64,000 nt of DNA from Leucocoprinus leucothites (lineage: Eukaryota > Basidiomycota > Agaricomycetes > Agaricales > Agaricaceae), in contig JAACJO010000009.1 in the NCBI GenBank assembly GCA_013368445.1, forward strand, positions 1,550,001 to 1,614,000. The letters are read 5' to 3'. Within the stretch, counting starts at the first letter, position 1; every line of letters begins with the position of its first letter. This document shows positions 20,711 through 31,497 of this stretch, piece after piece. A model generated the notes under the pieces. The model made no database searches and was not told the origin of the DNA. It saw nothing but the letters and a program-made list of their open reading frames with translations. A program made the translations under genes and the position numbers.

Positions 20711-21951
20711 TAGACATCCCATCATCTAGTGAGAGCGTTGGGTTTTGTTCCGAGTCGGCCGGGTCAGAAATGGATAATGAGGTTGAACTGGGAGAGGAAC
20801 TTGGACCAGCGAGCCTGTCGATGGGTGAGGATCTTGGTGGTGCAGAAGTATTCAAGATTTTTGTGATCGGTAACCACGTCGATAGGGAGAGAGGCCCCTT
20901 TGAGGTAATGCCGCCAGATGCGGAAAGCCTCAAAGATAGCTAGGAGCTCCTTGTCATGAGTATCATAGTTGGACTTGGCCGTGTTGAAGGTACAGGAATG
21001 GAAGGCAATAGGATAAACTTCGTTGTCATCTGTCACAATGGACAGGATGGCGGCTAGGGCATAATCGGAGGCATCGGTCTCGATGATGATTTGGGAGTCG
21101 GGGATCCAATGAGTGAGGATGGGAGCTGTGGTAAACGCTTCCTTGAGAGAGTCGAAAGCTTCACGACATTTATTGTCAAAGTTCCACTTAGCCGATTTAT
21201 GGGTCAGGTGCGTAAGCGGGACGACAATGTCCAAATAGTTGTAGATGAAGTGTCGATAGAAGTTTGCGAAACCTAGGAAGGACTGTATGTCCTTGACCTT
21301 CTTAGGTTCAGGCCACTCTTGGATAACCTTGATTTTGTCTTCTGACATTTTGAGGCCGGCTGGGGAGAGGATGTATCTGAGGTATTCAACAGAATCGGAA
21401 TGGAATTTGCATTTATCCGCTTTAGCATATAGGCCATGCTTGTGGAGCTGCTTGAGGACATCTCGTACATGTTTACTATGCGAGTCGAGATCATTGGAGT
21501 AGATGAGGATATCATCAAGATAGACTGTCACGCAGACATCAAGGAGATCAGAGAAGATGTCATTCATAAACCGTTGGAAGGCTGCGGGTGCATTGGTAAG
21601 ACCAAACAGCATGACAAGCCACTCAAAGGAGCCGTAGCGGGTCCTGAAGGCTGTCTTCCATTCATCACCTTCAGCAATGCGGACGAGGTGGTAGGCATGG
21701 CGGAGGTCAATCTTGCTGTAAATGCAGGCTTTGTGGGGAGAGTCAAGAAGGTTGGAAATGAGCGGAAGTGGATAATGATCCTTTTTGGTAAGCCGATTGA
21801 GCCCACGGAAGTCGACACAAAGTCGAAGTGAACCGTCTTTCTTCCGAATGAAGAGAACAGGTGCAATCCCTCCTTGACCTCTTACCACCACCATCTATTC
21901 GTTGGTGTGTTTTAAGACGTCTAGTTTACATTGTATCTCTGCCTATTCTAC

Positions 21952-22289
21952 ATGGGCAAGCGAAAGTCTAAGTCTAAGGGCCCCCCCCACCAATCTACCG
22001 AGTCCGCCGAGGCCTCCGCCGACGAGCTCAACATCGCTGAGATGTCCGAGGACGAACATCTCGACCCCTACGATGACCCCCGCAATGTTCGCGGGTTCTT
22101 CGGACCTCCCCAGGCTGATGTTTCGTCGCCTGGACCCTCTTCCCTGCCTGCCACTGACATTCCGTCGCGGTCGGTGGTCGCTCCCGCGGCTGACATTCTG
22201 TCACCGTCCCCAAAACCCTTCACCGCCGGTGGACAGACGTTCTACCCCATGAAGGCTCTCCCCCCCCCAGCACCGCCGTCCGCTGTCTC
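21952..22289 (+). pseudogene. LB ORF1 N-terminal fragment
   Basis: ATG 21952 starts MGKRKSKSKG, a basic N-terminus, followed by an acidic helix-like stretch (ASADELNIAEMSEDEHLDPY) and a Pro/Ser-rich linker up to APPSAVS, where the poly(T) of LA3 interrupts it. This is the least mutated LINE-B ORF1 start in the window and defines the family N-terminus; the minus-strand B1 copies share it (MGKHKSKAKQ at 50393). Confidence 0.8.
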
Positions 22290-23228
22290 TTTTTTTTTTT
22301 TTTTTTTTTTTTATAATCAATGAATTTATATAGTGGTGCTCGATCGCAGTCCGCTTTCAACTAAATATTACAAACAGACGGTACACTACAGCAAGCTGGG
22401 GTACACGAAGCGGTCGGAGACCGCTTAAGACAGAGACTATACACGATTAGTCCAGCAACATAGGTAAGACTTGAAAGAGACTATAGAACAAGGTGTCATG
22501 CACAGAGATCGGTCTCAAAGGAAAAGAGAAGAGAAGAGATGAAAGAATATAGTTCACCTTCATTTGGATCGGCGGGCACAGGAGCTTGAGGCGGCGGTGG
22601 ACGCGTGTTGTGATTGGTAAAAGCAAAAGCGGCCGGGTTCTTTTTCAAGAACTCGACGAGGAACTCGTACTGAGGGAAAGCGCATTGCATCCATTGAGTG
22701 CGGAAGGGATAGAGGGGGCAATAGCACAGGATATGGTGCCGTGTTTCCAGACGATGGCCACAACGACATGACTTGGGCTCGAGGGGGAAGAACCTCTCGT
22801 GATAGGCTCCAATAGGAGCATGATTGAGGATGGCGCGGGACATACGCGCACATAGTGATGGTGATTCATTGGCTAAGGGAAGCCAGGTGCCTCCTTTGGC
22901 ATAGGTGGGGGTGAGGAACTTGCGATTCTTTTTTGAAAGAAGGAAACCGCTGCCGCGGTACTTCTTCTTCCAGAAAGTGGACTCCCAGGAATTCTGGCAG
23001 TCATTGGTGATTTTGCGTCGCAGGAAATCGAGAGTGGCACCTACTCGAGGGGGGGCATGTATGCGTGTAGAAGTGACGTCTTTGTGGACTTTAAGATGGG
23101 GCTTCCAACGCCATTTGGATGGAACGTCCCAGAAGTCGATAGATCAGGAGGGTTTGGCCGCGAGCCAGTCGGATAAGAGTCAGCAGACTTGGATGGAATG
23201 TGATTGACTCGAGTGTATAGAGGGATCG

Positions 23229-23892
23229 TGTTATAGTGACGCCGGCCCGGTCCTAAGCTGGCGCGATAAGTATCGAGTTGATCTTATCAAAGGGGACTCC
23301 TTCTCGGTAAGCGACAAAGTCGTTTACTAAGTCAGAGTTATAATACGGCGATTATAGAGTTTAAGACTTTAGTAATTGAGATCTTAGAGCTTAAGTTCAA
23401 TTCGACTTTGTATAGATAAAGGCTCGTATTGAGTCTCCACCTAACCAAGTAGAAACGATGTTTCTCCTTGGTAGATGTCGACGACTTATATACGATACAA
23501 GTCGGTATCTATTATTAACTAGGGCTAAGGGCTTCTAATGAAAGAAGAGAAGCGTACAGCTTCCTTAACACTAATTAAACTATATAAGACGCGATCTGTC
23601 AAAGAAGCTTTAGAAGTTCTTCTAAAGAAGTTCTTCTTTGATCATCTGATCGATCACAAGGTAAGTCCAAATATAGCACAGCTATATTTAACAATCACAT
23701 GTCATCAAAATACAAACAAAACCAAACAAGTCATAACGAGTCATAATAAGACAAAGTAAACGAGTCAAATCAAACGAGAAAATACAAGAACAAATAAGAA
23801 AGAAACATAATTGCGATATTACTTAAGTAAAGCTAATATCGACTTCGTGTTATAGATGGAACAAATGCTAGATATAATCAATATACATAACA
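23229..23892 (-). repeat. G1 3' LTR (664 bp)
   Basis: TGTTATAGTG...ATACATAACA on the plus strand, with TG...CA termini. Identical to 31498-32161. A 73-codon open frame inside both copies has no recognisable motif and is probably not a gene. Several short AGTCATAA/GAGTCAAA repeats occur near 23725-23775. Confidence 0.96.
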
Positions 23893-23905
23893 TTATCCCT
23901 TTCCT
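23893..23905 (-). other. G1 3' polypurine tract
   Basis: Minus-strand GGAAAGGGATAA immediately upstream of the 3' LTR, the expected plus-strand primer. Confidence 0.75.
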
Positions 23906-23942
23906 AGCTAAGATGTCCACATCTTAGTAACTATCTAAGTCA

Positions 23943-25292
23943 CTAAGGTAAATTACCTTCACCATCTATGTTGAAGTTGGCTTCATCATCGTAATGAGAT
24001 TCGTAATTGCCATCTTCGTATGGGGGTGTAAGGGGGCGTTCTCCTTCATAGATGCGAGGAGTTCGACCGTGATGGGGACGTCCATTCGGACTGCGTCCTC
24101 GATGGTTTGGATGGGAGGAACAGACTGAGGTCTGGAGACGACCATATTGTCTTCCTCGTGGTGCGGGTTTACGACCTCGTCACGGCGTAAAAGTAGGGTT
24201 GTAGGTTGGGCCGAGGGAGGTGGTGTTAACGGCTGTGGATGTTGGATTATGTCGTTCGGATCGAAGTCCGACGGCATCGGTGACGGGGGCGCCGTGATTG
24301 CCGGTTGGTACACCGGACTGTCGGGGCTGTATTCTGGCAGATCCGGAGATGGACTGCAGAGCAAGAGCCTTGGCGGCATCGACTCCTTCGGTAATCGAAA
24401 GTGCTGCCAGGGCGACTGGGGGTAGATCCCGTCGAGCAATTCCTTTATAAGGATTTCGGGAACAATACTTGGTGAAATGGCCAGGGGCGAAAGTGTCACA
24501 CCAGGTGCAATGATATCCCGGGCAAAGCGTCTTGATATGACCCATTCCGTGACATATGTCGCAGGTTCGACTAGTACGTCCAGGGCGAGTCGCGTCTCGA
24601 TTGGTATTTCGAGGAGGCTCGTTAGTAGGCGTTGGAGGGGGTGTATTCGGTAATATGGCATTGTGTGTAGCCACATCATGACGTTGTTGAGGTTTGACGC
24701 TAGGTGGGGAAGTTTTTCCTTCGTCATCAGCTGAGGCGCGCTCAGAATTCTGTGCACGTCGCTCTGGAGCTTGTTGACGCTTGAGCGTAGCGAAGTAATC
24801 TCCGTCCGGGTCGGTGCGTTGGATGCGTCGGACGATGTTCTGAGTATAGGGACCCCTAGGGATATGGCGTGCCAGGTTACTAAGATGGAAGTCCATTTCT
24901 TCCTGGAGACGCTTGTATTCACTTCTTGCAGAAGCGAGAGCATCAATCCGATTCCCGATGTTGTAGACATATGAAGTGAGTCTAGGATTGCTGCCGTAGG
25001 CGGACAGAAAGTCAATGGCTGTCTGTTCTCGAAGAAATGCTCGTCGTAGGGTGGCATTCTCTTTATAGGGTGAAGAGTTTTCACCGCTAGTGTCTCCGCC
25101 TGCACTATCTCCGGCAGGGGATTTGGTGCCTTGTTCTTGCGATGAGGCAAGACCAGGACTTTCTTCGACCTTGTTCGCATCGTCGATGGTGTTGGTCGGT
25201 GTAGTAGGAGGGGTAATAGGTGAGGGCGATTCGCAAATAATAGTTCCAAAGACTGGTACTGTTGGTTGTTCACTGACTTCTGAAGTAGTCAT
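23943..25292 (-). pseudogene. G1 ORF3: extra sense ORF with two zinc knuckles and RG-rich tail
   Basis: ATG 25292 lies 15 nt after the pol stop, same strand, in the position where envelope genes sit in other elements, but no signal peptide or membrane segment is visible. Ser/Pro/Thr-rich N-terminus, helical segment (LREQTAIDFLSAYGS to YKRLQEEMDFHLSNL, about residues 85-150), then paired knuckles CDICHGMGHIKTLC and CTWCDTFAPGHFTKYC (about 248-285). A TGA at 24180-24182 stops it after 370 residues. Reading on, the frame stays open and RG/Pro/Tyr-rich to TAG 23943-23945 (449 codons), so TGA probably replaced CGA. Likely a nucleic-acid-binding accessory protein; function unknown. Confidence 0.75.
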
Positions 25293-25307
25293 TGAAGCTG
25301 GGGAATG

Positions 25308-28300
25308 TTAAGAGAGATTGTGTTGGCTTTTATACTCTTGAATTATTTCTTTTGAATTTTCAAGATTTTTCTCTGGTTCCCATGAGTCTTCAGTTGGTCC
25401 GTATCCTTTCCAACGAATTAGGTATTCTATTTTTGTTCCAGAACGTAATCTGCGAGTTCTATGGTTTAGGACTGCTTCGACTTCATATTGTTCTTCTCCT
25501 GAGACTAGAACAGGTGGTGGTTTAGGGTTGTGTTTACCATAAACGTCATTCTCAGTTACTGGCATGAGAAGTGATGCGTGGAACTTGTTGTGAATCTTCC
25601 ATTTTTGTGGTAGTTTGAGTTCATAGTTGACTGGAGAGGTCTTTCTAATAATAGTAAATGGACCTTCTCTTCTTTGATTAAGCTTCTTAGAAGCATAGGG
25701 TAAAGGGAGATTTCGGTTATCTAACCAAACTCGGTCTCCTACTTTGAATGGTGTCCATGGTTGGTTCTTTCTTTGAGCCATCATGAGACGTGTTCGTTCA
25801 TGTGCCTCTAAAGCTGCTTCTCAGACTTGTTCCAAGAATAGAGACTTTTCATTGATAGAAGGTGTGTCTGTCTCTATGTCTGAGATAAACGCTTGTGGGT
25901 TATATCCTAAGATTAATTCGTATGGTGAGTGTTTTCTTCCAGAATGGGGTTTCGTATTGTGTACGAATTCAATCATTGGAAGTGCTCGTTTCCATATGGT
26001 TGGGTTTTGTGATGTGTAAACTGCTAAGTAAAACTCGATTTCTTGGTTGTATCTTTCGGTAGTTCCGTCTGTCTGTGGATGATATGCTGTAGACAGGGCT
26101 GGGGTAATATTGAGTTTTTCGTATAGTTTTTGCATTGATTTAGCAGCAAATCGTGGATCTCGATCTGAGATTATTTTGTTGGGTGTTCCGTATTTCGAAA
26201 ATACTTTATCAATAAGAATTTCAGCAATGCCATCAGCATTTACTGTCTTCTTTGTTGGAGTTAGGATTATCCCTTTCGTAAGTCCATGGTCCACTATGGA
26301 CAATATACAATCATATCCATCGTCAGGTGGTAGATCTGTGATAAGATCCATGGATATTTGGGAAAAGGGCCTTGTGGAAGAAGGGCCTTTAATCGGTTGC
26401 ATTGGTGGTTTAACTGGATGACGATTGATTTTGTACTGTTGACAAATAGGGCATCCTTTCACGTAGTTCTGAACATATGTGTTCATTCCAGGCCAGTAAA
26501 CTAATTTAGATAGTTTACGGAACGTTTCAGCTGTTCCTGGGTGTCCTGATGTCTCGTGATCATGTACACGTTGTAGAAGTCTTCTTTTTAGTTCGGCATC
26601 TTCAGGTATCACATGTCTTCCCTGATATTTATAAATGCCATCATCTTCTGTGAATCTTTCAGATGGATTGATCTTTTCTTGTTTATTTTTAATTTCTTCT
26701 TTAATTTCCTCAGAAAGGAAGTTAATGAATTTTTCTGATGGTATCGCAACTAGATCTTCGTTATCCTTTCCATCTGGGACTAGGTCTGGTCTTCTACTTA
26801 ATGCATCGGCAAGAGTATTTTTGTTGCCAGCCAAGTGCTTTATGGAGTAATGGAAGCGTGTCATATATAGCATCCATCTAGCTTGTCTTCGATTTAATTG
26901 TTGTGGTTCTCGCCATCTGGTGAGATTCTCGTGATCAGACCATATGATGATAGGGTGTGCTGATCCTTCAAGGTAGTGTCGCCATTCCTTTAGTGCTCTA
27001 ATAATAGCAAGGAATTCTTGGTCAGACACATGATAGTTTCGTTCCGCAGGGTTGAGGGTTTGTGAATAATAAGCCACAGGGTGCTTATCTCCATTTGAAT
27101 CCCTTTGGAGTAGTACTGCACCAGTAGCAAATGCGGAAGCATCACATTCTATTTCGAATGGTTTTGATTCGTCAACTATTTGAAGTATAGGTTGCTTAAG
27201 GAATTGTTCCTTGAGCTTCTCAAAGCTTTTCTGTGCTTCTGAATTCCATTCAAATTTCGTTGTTTTACGAAGTAATGCGTTAAGTGGTTGTGCGATAGCT
27301 GAGAAGTTGTGAATGAATTTGCGATAGAAGTTGCAGAATCCAATGAATTGTCGGATATTTCGGACAGACTTGGGTACAGGCCAATCCTGTATTCCTTTAA
27401 GTTTAATTGGGTCCATCTCGATAGAGTCAGGAGTTATGATAACTCCGAGGTACTCTAGACGTTGCTTCTCGAATTCGCATTTCTCAGTCTTTAAATACAA
27501 CTCGTTTTGTTGTAGAATCTTCAAGACTTGTTTAGTAAGTTTTTCGAGTTGTTCCTTTGTTTTCGCATGGATAAGGATGTCATCCATGTAAATAATAACT
27601 CCGCCTTTCTCAGTAAGGTCTTTAAAGATGTGATCCATCATGGATTGGAAGGTAGCAGGGGAATTTGTCATTCCAAAGAACATGACTGTGGGTTCATATA
27701 ACCCATTTGGAGTGCGGAATGCCGCTTTCCATTCATGTCCTTCATGGATTCGGACATTATTATATCCTAGTCGGACATCTAACTTGGTGAACCAATTAGA
27801 TCCTTTGAGTTTATCCATGATTCGTGATATGCTTGGTATTGGGTGAGCATTCTTTATTGTATTCTTGTTAAGGAATCGATAATCTTGGCATGGACGTAAG
27901 TCTCCTCCTTTCTTTCCTACAAAGAAGAAAGAAGAGGCCATTGGTGATTTGGATTTCCGAATATATCCCTTTCGTAGATTTTCAGAAATAAACTTGTCAA
28001 GTTCAGTTCTTTCCTGAGGTGTCAGGTGATAAACTGGCATTCGTTTGGGTTCAAATTCAGGTATAGTCTCGATTTTATGATCCCAAGGACGTCTGGGTGG
28101 TAATTTCTCAGATTCATCTTTGTTGAAGACTTTGAGAAACTGATGAAATTTCTTTGGTACGGCTTTCACAGGGTCTGATTCCTTTTTAGGTTTAGTAGCC
28201 GAGTTGTGAAGTTGTTGTGATGTGTTAGACTTCACATTGATTTCATAATATAACTGATTGATGGAATCAGTTTTCGCTTTGGTTAATTTGATTGTATGAG

Positions 28301-28718
28301 AATTTTCATCTCGCCAACGTAATGACAGTTTCTGCCAATCAACGTCGGGATTGAATCTCTTTAACCATGTGATTCCTAAGAATAGTTGGTTTGATCCAAG
28401 TTTGACTATTCTTGGTGAGATTGTCATAATTTTGTTGTTCACTTCTATTTTTAATTTTGTATAGTGAGTACAACTTCCTGATAGGTTTTGTGTTCCATCG
28501 GCGTTACGGATTTTGATTGCCTTTTTCATCTTGAATTTTGGCAAGTTGTAGGTATCAACTAGTTGTGGGTCGATAAATTCTCCACTAGCTCCTGAGTCTA
28601 GTAGTGCTTGTAGATTGTGTTTTGCTCTAGTTGTATGGAGCAATATTGGTACATGTACTGTTAATCCTTTGTTTGATTGAAGATCGATGATGTCTATCTG
28701 ATCTTCGTAAGTACTCAA
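25308..28718 (-). pseudogene. G1 pol: protease, RT, RNase H, integrase, chromodomain; one stop
   Basis: Expressed from gag by -1 frameshift at 28718. Protease LLDSGASGEFID (residue about 38). RT: LRPCQDYRFLNKNTIKNAHP, TKLDVRLGYNNVRI, FFGMTNSPATFQSMMDHIF and IIYMDDILIHA. RNase H: FEIECDASAFATGAVLLQ, SDHENL and LADALSRR. Integrase: zinc-binding HHCC (H...H...CPIC), SMDLITDLPP, SDRDPRF and DGTTERYNQE (D, D, E). C-terminal chromodomain YEVEAVLNHR to EYLIRWKGYGPTEDSWEP (25320-25460), which would direct integration to modified histones. A single TGA (25821-25823, expected CGA) cuts the integrase from its C-terminal 170 residues. It ends TAA 25308-25310. Otherwise complete. Confidence 0.92.
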
Positions 28719-30944
28719 AAATTTTCATTTGAGTATTCTTGAAATGGGTCGTCTTCATCACTAGCTTGTTCTATTTCGTAAACCATGGCGTCTGGATCTT
28801 TCCTTTTAGGCTTGAAAGGTCTACGATTCCCTTGTTTCGGTTTGGACTGGGACTTCTGCGTCTGCTTCGATCCCATGTTTGTCTTTCCTCTTGACTTAAA
28901 CCAAACCTTCCTTGCCGGACAAGATTTAGCGAAATGTCCTTTCTTGTGGCAGAAGAAGCATTCTCCTCTTTTGAGTGCAACTCTTTGTTCGTCGGTGAGA
29001 ACGTTATTGATGATGTGGGAGTATAGTGACCCATAGACATCTCTGTCTGTGTTGCTTGGTCCTTCATTGTACGTTTGGTTGATGTCTTCTCCTTCACTCT
29101 CCTCTTCTTCAGGATTATCATCATCCTCTGCGCCAAGTTCGTATATACCTCCGTCGTCTGCTTCCCGATCATCTTCGATTGATAATCGGTATATTCCTCT
29201 TGATATTCTGTCGATATCCATGTCCCACTCGGATCGTCTGGGTCTAGATAGGGGTTGACTATAGACGTCATTATATCGTGGTTGGGATCCGTGTTGTCTA
29301 CTATTCTTTTTGGTCTTTCTTGATCTGTTCGAAGATCCTGGATTAGAATTTCCAATGCGGTATCTCTTTTGCTCTTGGACAACTTTGTATGCTTGTCTTG
29401 CAGCTGTTTTCCATTCTGCGAGGGTTTGGGGGTCAGCTCGAATTGCTTCGAATCTGACGTCGTTGTCAAGTCCTTCGGCGAAGTAGGATCGGAGAGAAGT
29501 GCTGTCAGTAAGTCCTGCACGTGAGGCGAGGACGGAAAAATTGGCGATGTATTCTTCGATGTATTTGTTTCGTTGTCTATAATAGCGGAGCTCTCTTTCA
29601 GCCTCAAAGCTCTGTTGTGTTGGAGTGAATGACTGTTCGAGCGCATTCTTGAACTGATCGAAGGTGTGTGGGGTGTATCCTGCTTGGGTAGCTGCAGTTG
29701 CTTGACTAAGTCTGTAATCCTGTTGCCATAACTTGGCAGCTCCATCGAGTAATCCAAGGGTGTAGTTGACTCTTGATTGGTCATCTGTGACACCATATGA
29801 GTCGAAGTAGAGTTCGACTTCGGCCATCCATGGTCTGTAATAGCTTGGGTTGCCATCAAACCTGTTGGGCTTTGGGTACTTAAGCTGGAATCCTGCTTGA
29901 GGTTGTGCCATTGGGTTTGGCGGGGGGTTTGGATTAGGATTTGGTGGTCCTCCTCCTGGTCCTCCTGGTCCTCCTGGTCCTCCAGGCGGATTACCTCCGG
30001 GACTTGGTGGTCCTCCTTGAGGATTTGGTGGTGGTGGTGTGGGACTTCTTCGGTTTGAAGAACCTCCTGTGTTGGTGATAACTGCCTTTGCTTTCCCTTT
30101 TGTTTGGGTGTTAGTGGGTACGGTGATGGTGGTACTGGCTGTAGTAATGTTGGGATTGGTTGTTGGTAAGGTACTGGTACTGGCAATACCGGTGGGGGAA
30201 TTGGTAAAGCTAAAGGGGATAGGGTTCGTAATGGGACTGAGGAACCTTGGGCTATGTCCAAAGGCTGGGCTCGAGGAGTAAGAAGGGGGTCTATCGAGTC
30301 TGGGTTTCTCTGGGGATTTAAGTTTGAGATTGTCGATTGCCCTTGCGAGTGCTTCTGCTTCCTCTTCTGTTCGATTTCCTTCAGATTCTTGTTGGCTTCT
30401 CTCTCCACTATCTGTTCCTTCTTCGTCTTCTTCTTCGTCTTCTTCGTCAAATTCAGATTCTTCTGAACTTGGAGTGTCAATTCTGGGCTCTGAATGATTG
30501 TCTTGTGAGGTGTCTTCGGTTCTTGGGGTAATGTCAAGGATTGGTTCTGGTTCGATGGTCCTGCTAGATTCTGCAGGGGTTTCTGGAAATGGAGTTTGTC
30601 TTCTTTCTGCTTCTTCAATGTACTGTTCTTCGGTAACGTCTCGAAGTTCTTCAAGACCAGCTCCTCTTTCAATTTGTTGTTTGACAGTTCTGTGAAGTTG
30701 CTTGTGACCAACTGCTGCGTATTCAGCTTCAAGGATTCCTTCTTGTTCCTTTTTGATTGGGACGTAGGCAACTTTCCCTTCGTGTTCTTTGATGTAATAG
30801 AATCTTCCTGATCCTTTGCTTCTGTAGAACCTTGTTCTTCGGGTTTCACTGTAGTAGGTACTGTAGGATTCTTCTGGGAATTCTCTTCTTGCGAAGATTT
30901 CAACTTGTCTTGCAAACTCTGCTGGGTCCGTTGTGGACTATGTT
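28715..30944 (-). CDS. G1 gag polyprotein (extended N-terminus, capsid, zinc knuckle)
   Basis: The gag frame is open from about 30944 to TGA 28715-28717 (743 codons), but its first ATG is 29911. Upstream codons encode a convincing protein: FARQVEIFARREFPEES, RFYYIKEHEGKVAYVP, an acidic stretch and a Pro/Gly linker. The start is therefore unresolved (spliced leader exon, non-AUG start, or an indel near 30940). From 29911: capsid domain (FDGNPSYYRPWMAEVELYF, LLDGAAKLWQQDYR, YTPHTFDQFKNALEQSF), Arg/Asp-rich linker, knuckle CFFCHKKGHFAKSC at about residue 325, basic tail. A longer overlapping frame (28771-30915) is low-complexity and rejected. The slippery site at the 3' end leads into pol. Confidence 0.8.
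28718..28724 (-). promoter_or_regulatory. -1 frameshift heptamer A AAU UUU at the G1 gag-pol junction
   Basis: The coding strand reads GA AAA TTT TTG AG across the site. In gag frame the codons are GAA AAT TTT TGA. AAATTTT fits X XXY YYZ exactly and is followed at once by the gag stop. A one-base backward slip continues into the pol frame (TTG AGT ACT). It explains why pol lacks its own ATG near its start. Confidence 0.7.
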
Positions 30945-31482
30945 TATGGGTGCCTATAGAGACACCTGGTATGGTCTTAAATGGTAAATTGTCCTTAAGA
31001 CAATTATCACACTTGCAGTTTGATTCTGCCGTGGTTGGAAAATTAGTTTATAGTCGCTATGGACTCACCTTATAGTCGCTAAGACTGTGTATTTATAGTC
31101 TCTTAAGACTTTCAACAGATAAACTGTCTTCCGAGTATTTACCCTCGGGTCTGGTATTCTTCAGAGATATGCCAAACTTTCTGGCAAATTTCTCCCTTCC
31201 GAGTATCTACCCTCGGGTCTGGTATCTTATTTGAGATTCAGGTACAATGACCTTAGCTCTCACAAGCCTCCAAATGTTTTAAGAGCGTGGGTAATCGCTC
31301 AGATCAATAAGAGTGATCCTCAACTATTCCACTAGTTGGCAATGTGTGTCGACCCTCTCTTCGTTGTTATGCACAATAGTTTTGGGACAGCTTGTGCGAT
31401 AACCGCGATAACCCAAATCGACAGTGTTTGCAACGTTGTTGGGTTACTGGGCAAAGTAACGGCTCTGTGCTAACAGAGAAGG
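30945..31482 (-). other. G1 leader between primer site and gag, with repeated hairpins
   Basis: No ORF with an ATG. A 29-bp unit with the inverted core CCGAG-N8-CTCGG occurs twice (31129-31157 and 31197-31225). The motif ATAGTCGCTA/ATAGTCTCTTA occurs three times at about 31050-31110. A possible intron (GTGAGT ... CTAAT ... GGCAG) reads from about 31072 to 31030 on the minus strand. Such leaders usually hold packaging signals; that role is inference. Confidence 0.5.
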
Positions 31483-31495
31483 ATCGTTTCTACTT
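31483..31495 (-). other. G1 primer-binding site, self-primer type
   Basis: AAGTAGAAACGAT on the minus strand, two nucleotides after the 5' LTR. It is perfectly complementary over 13 nt to ATCGTTTCTACTT at the predicted RNA 5' end (31716-31728 in the LTR). This is the Tf1/sushi-type self-priming arrangement and not a tRNA match. Confidence 0.78.
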
Positions 31496-31497
31496 AA

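Noticed and set aside
23538..23759. A 73-codon frame inside both G1 LTRs (also 31807-32028)
   Set aside because: No motif, entirely within the LTR and antisense to the element; both copies are identical only because the LTRs are.
23966..25273. A 435-codon frame overlapping G1 ORF3
   Set aside because: No domain and no ATG start; ORF3 in the other frame has paired zinc knuckles and an ATG 15 nt after the pol stop.
28771..30915. A 714-codon minus-strand frame overlapping G1 gag
   Set aside because: It begins at TTG, is low-complexity Lys/Gln/Ser-rich, and overlaps the gag frame that carries the capsid and CCHC motifs. The gag frame is the coding one.
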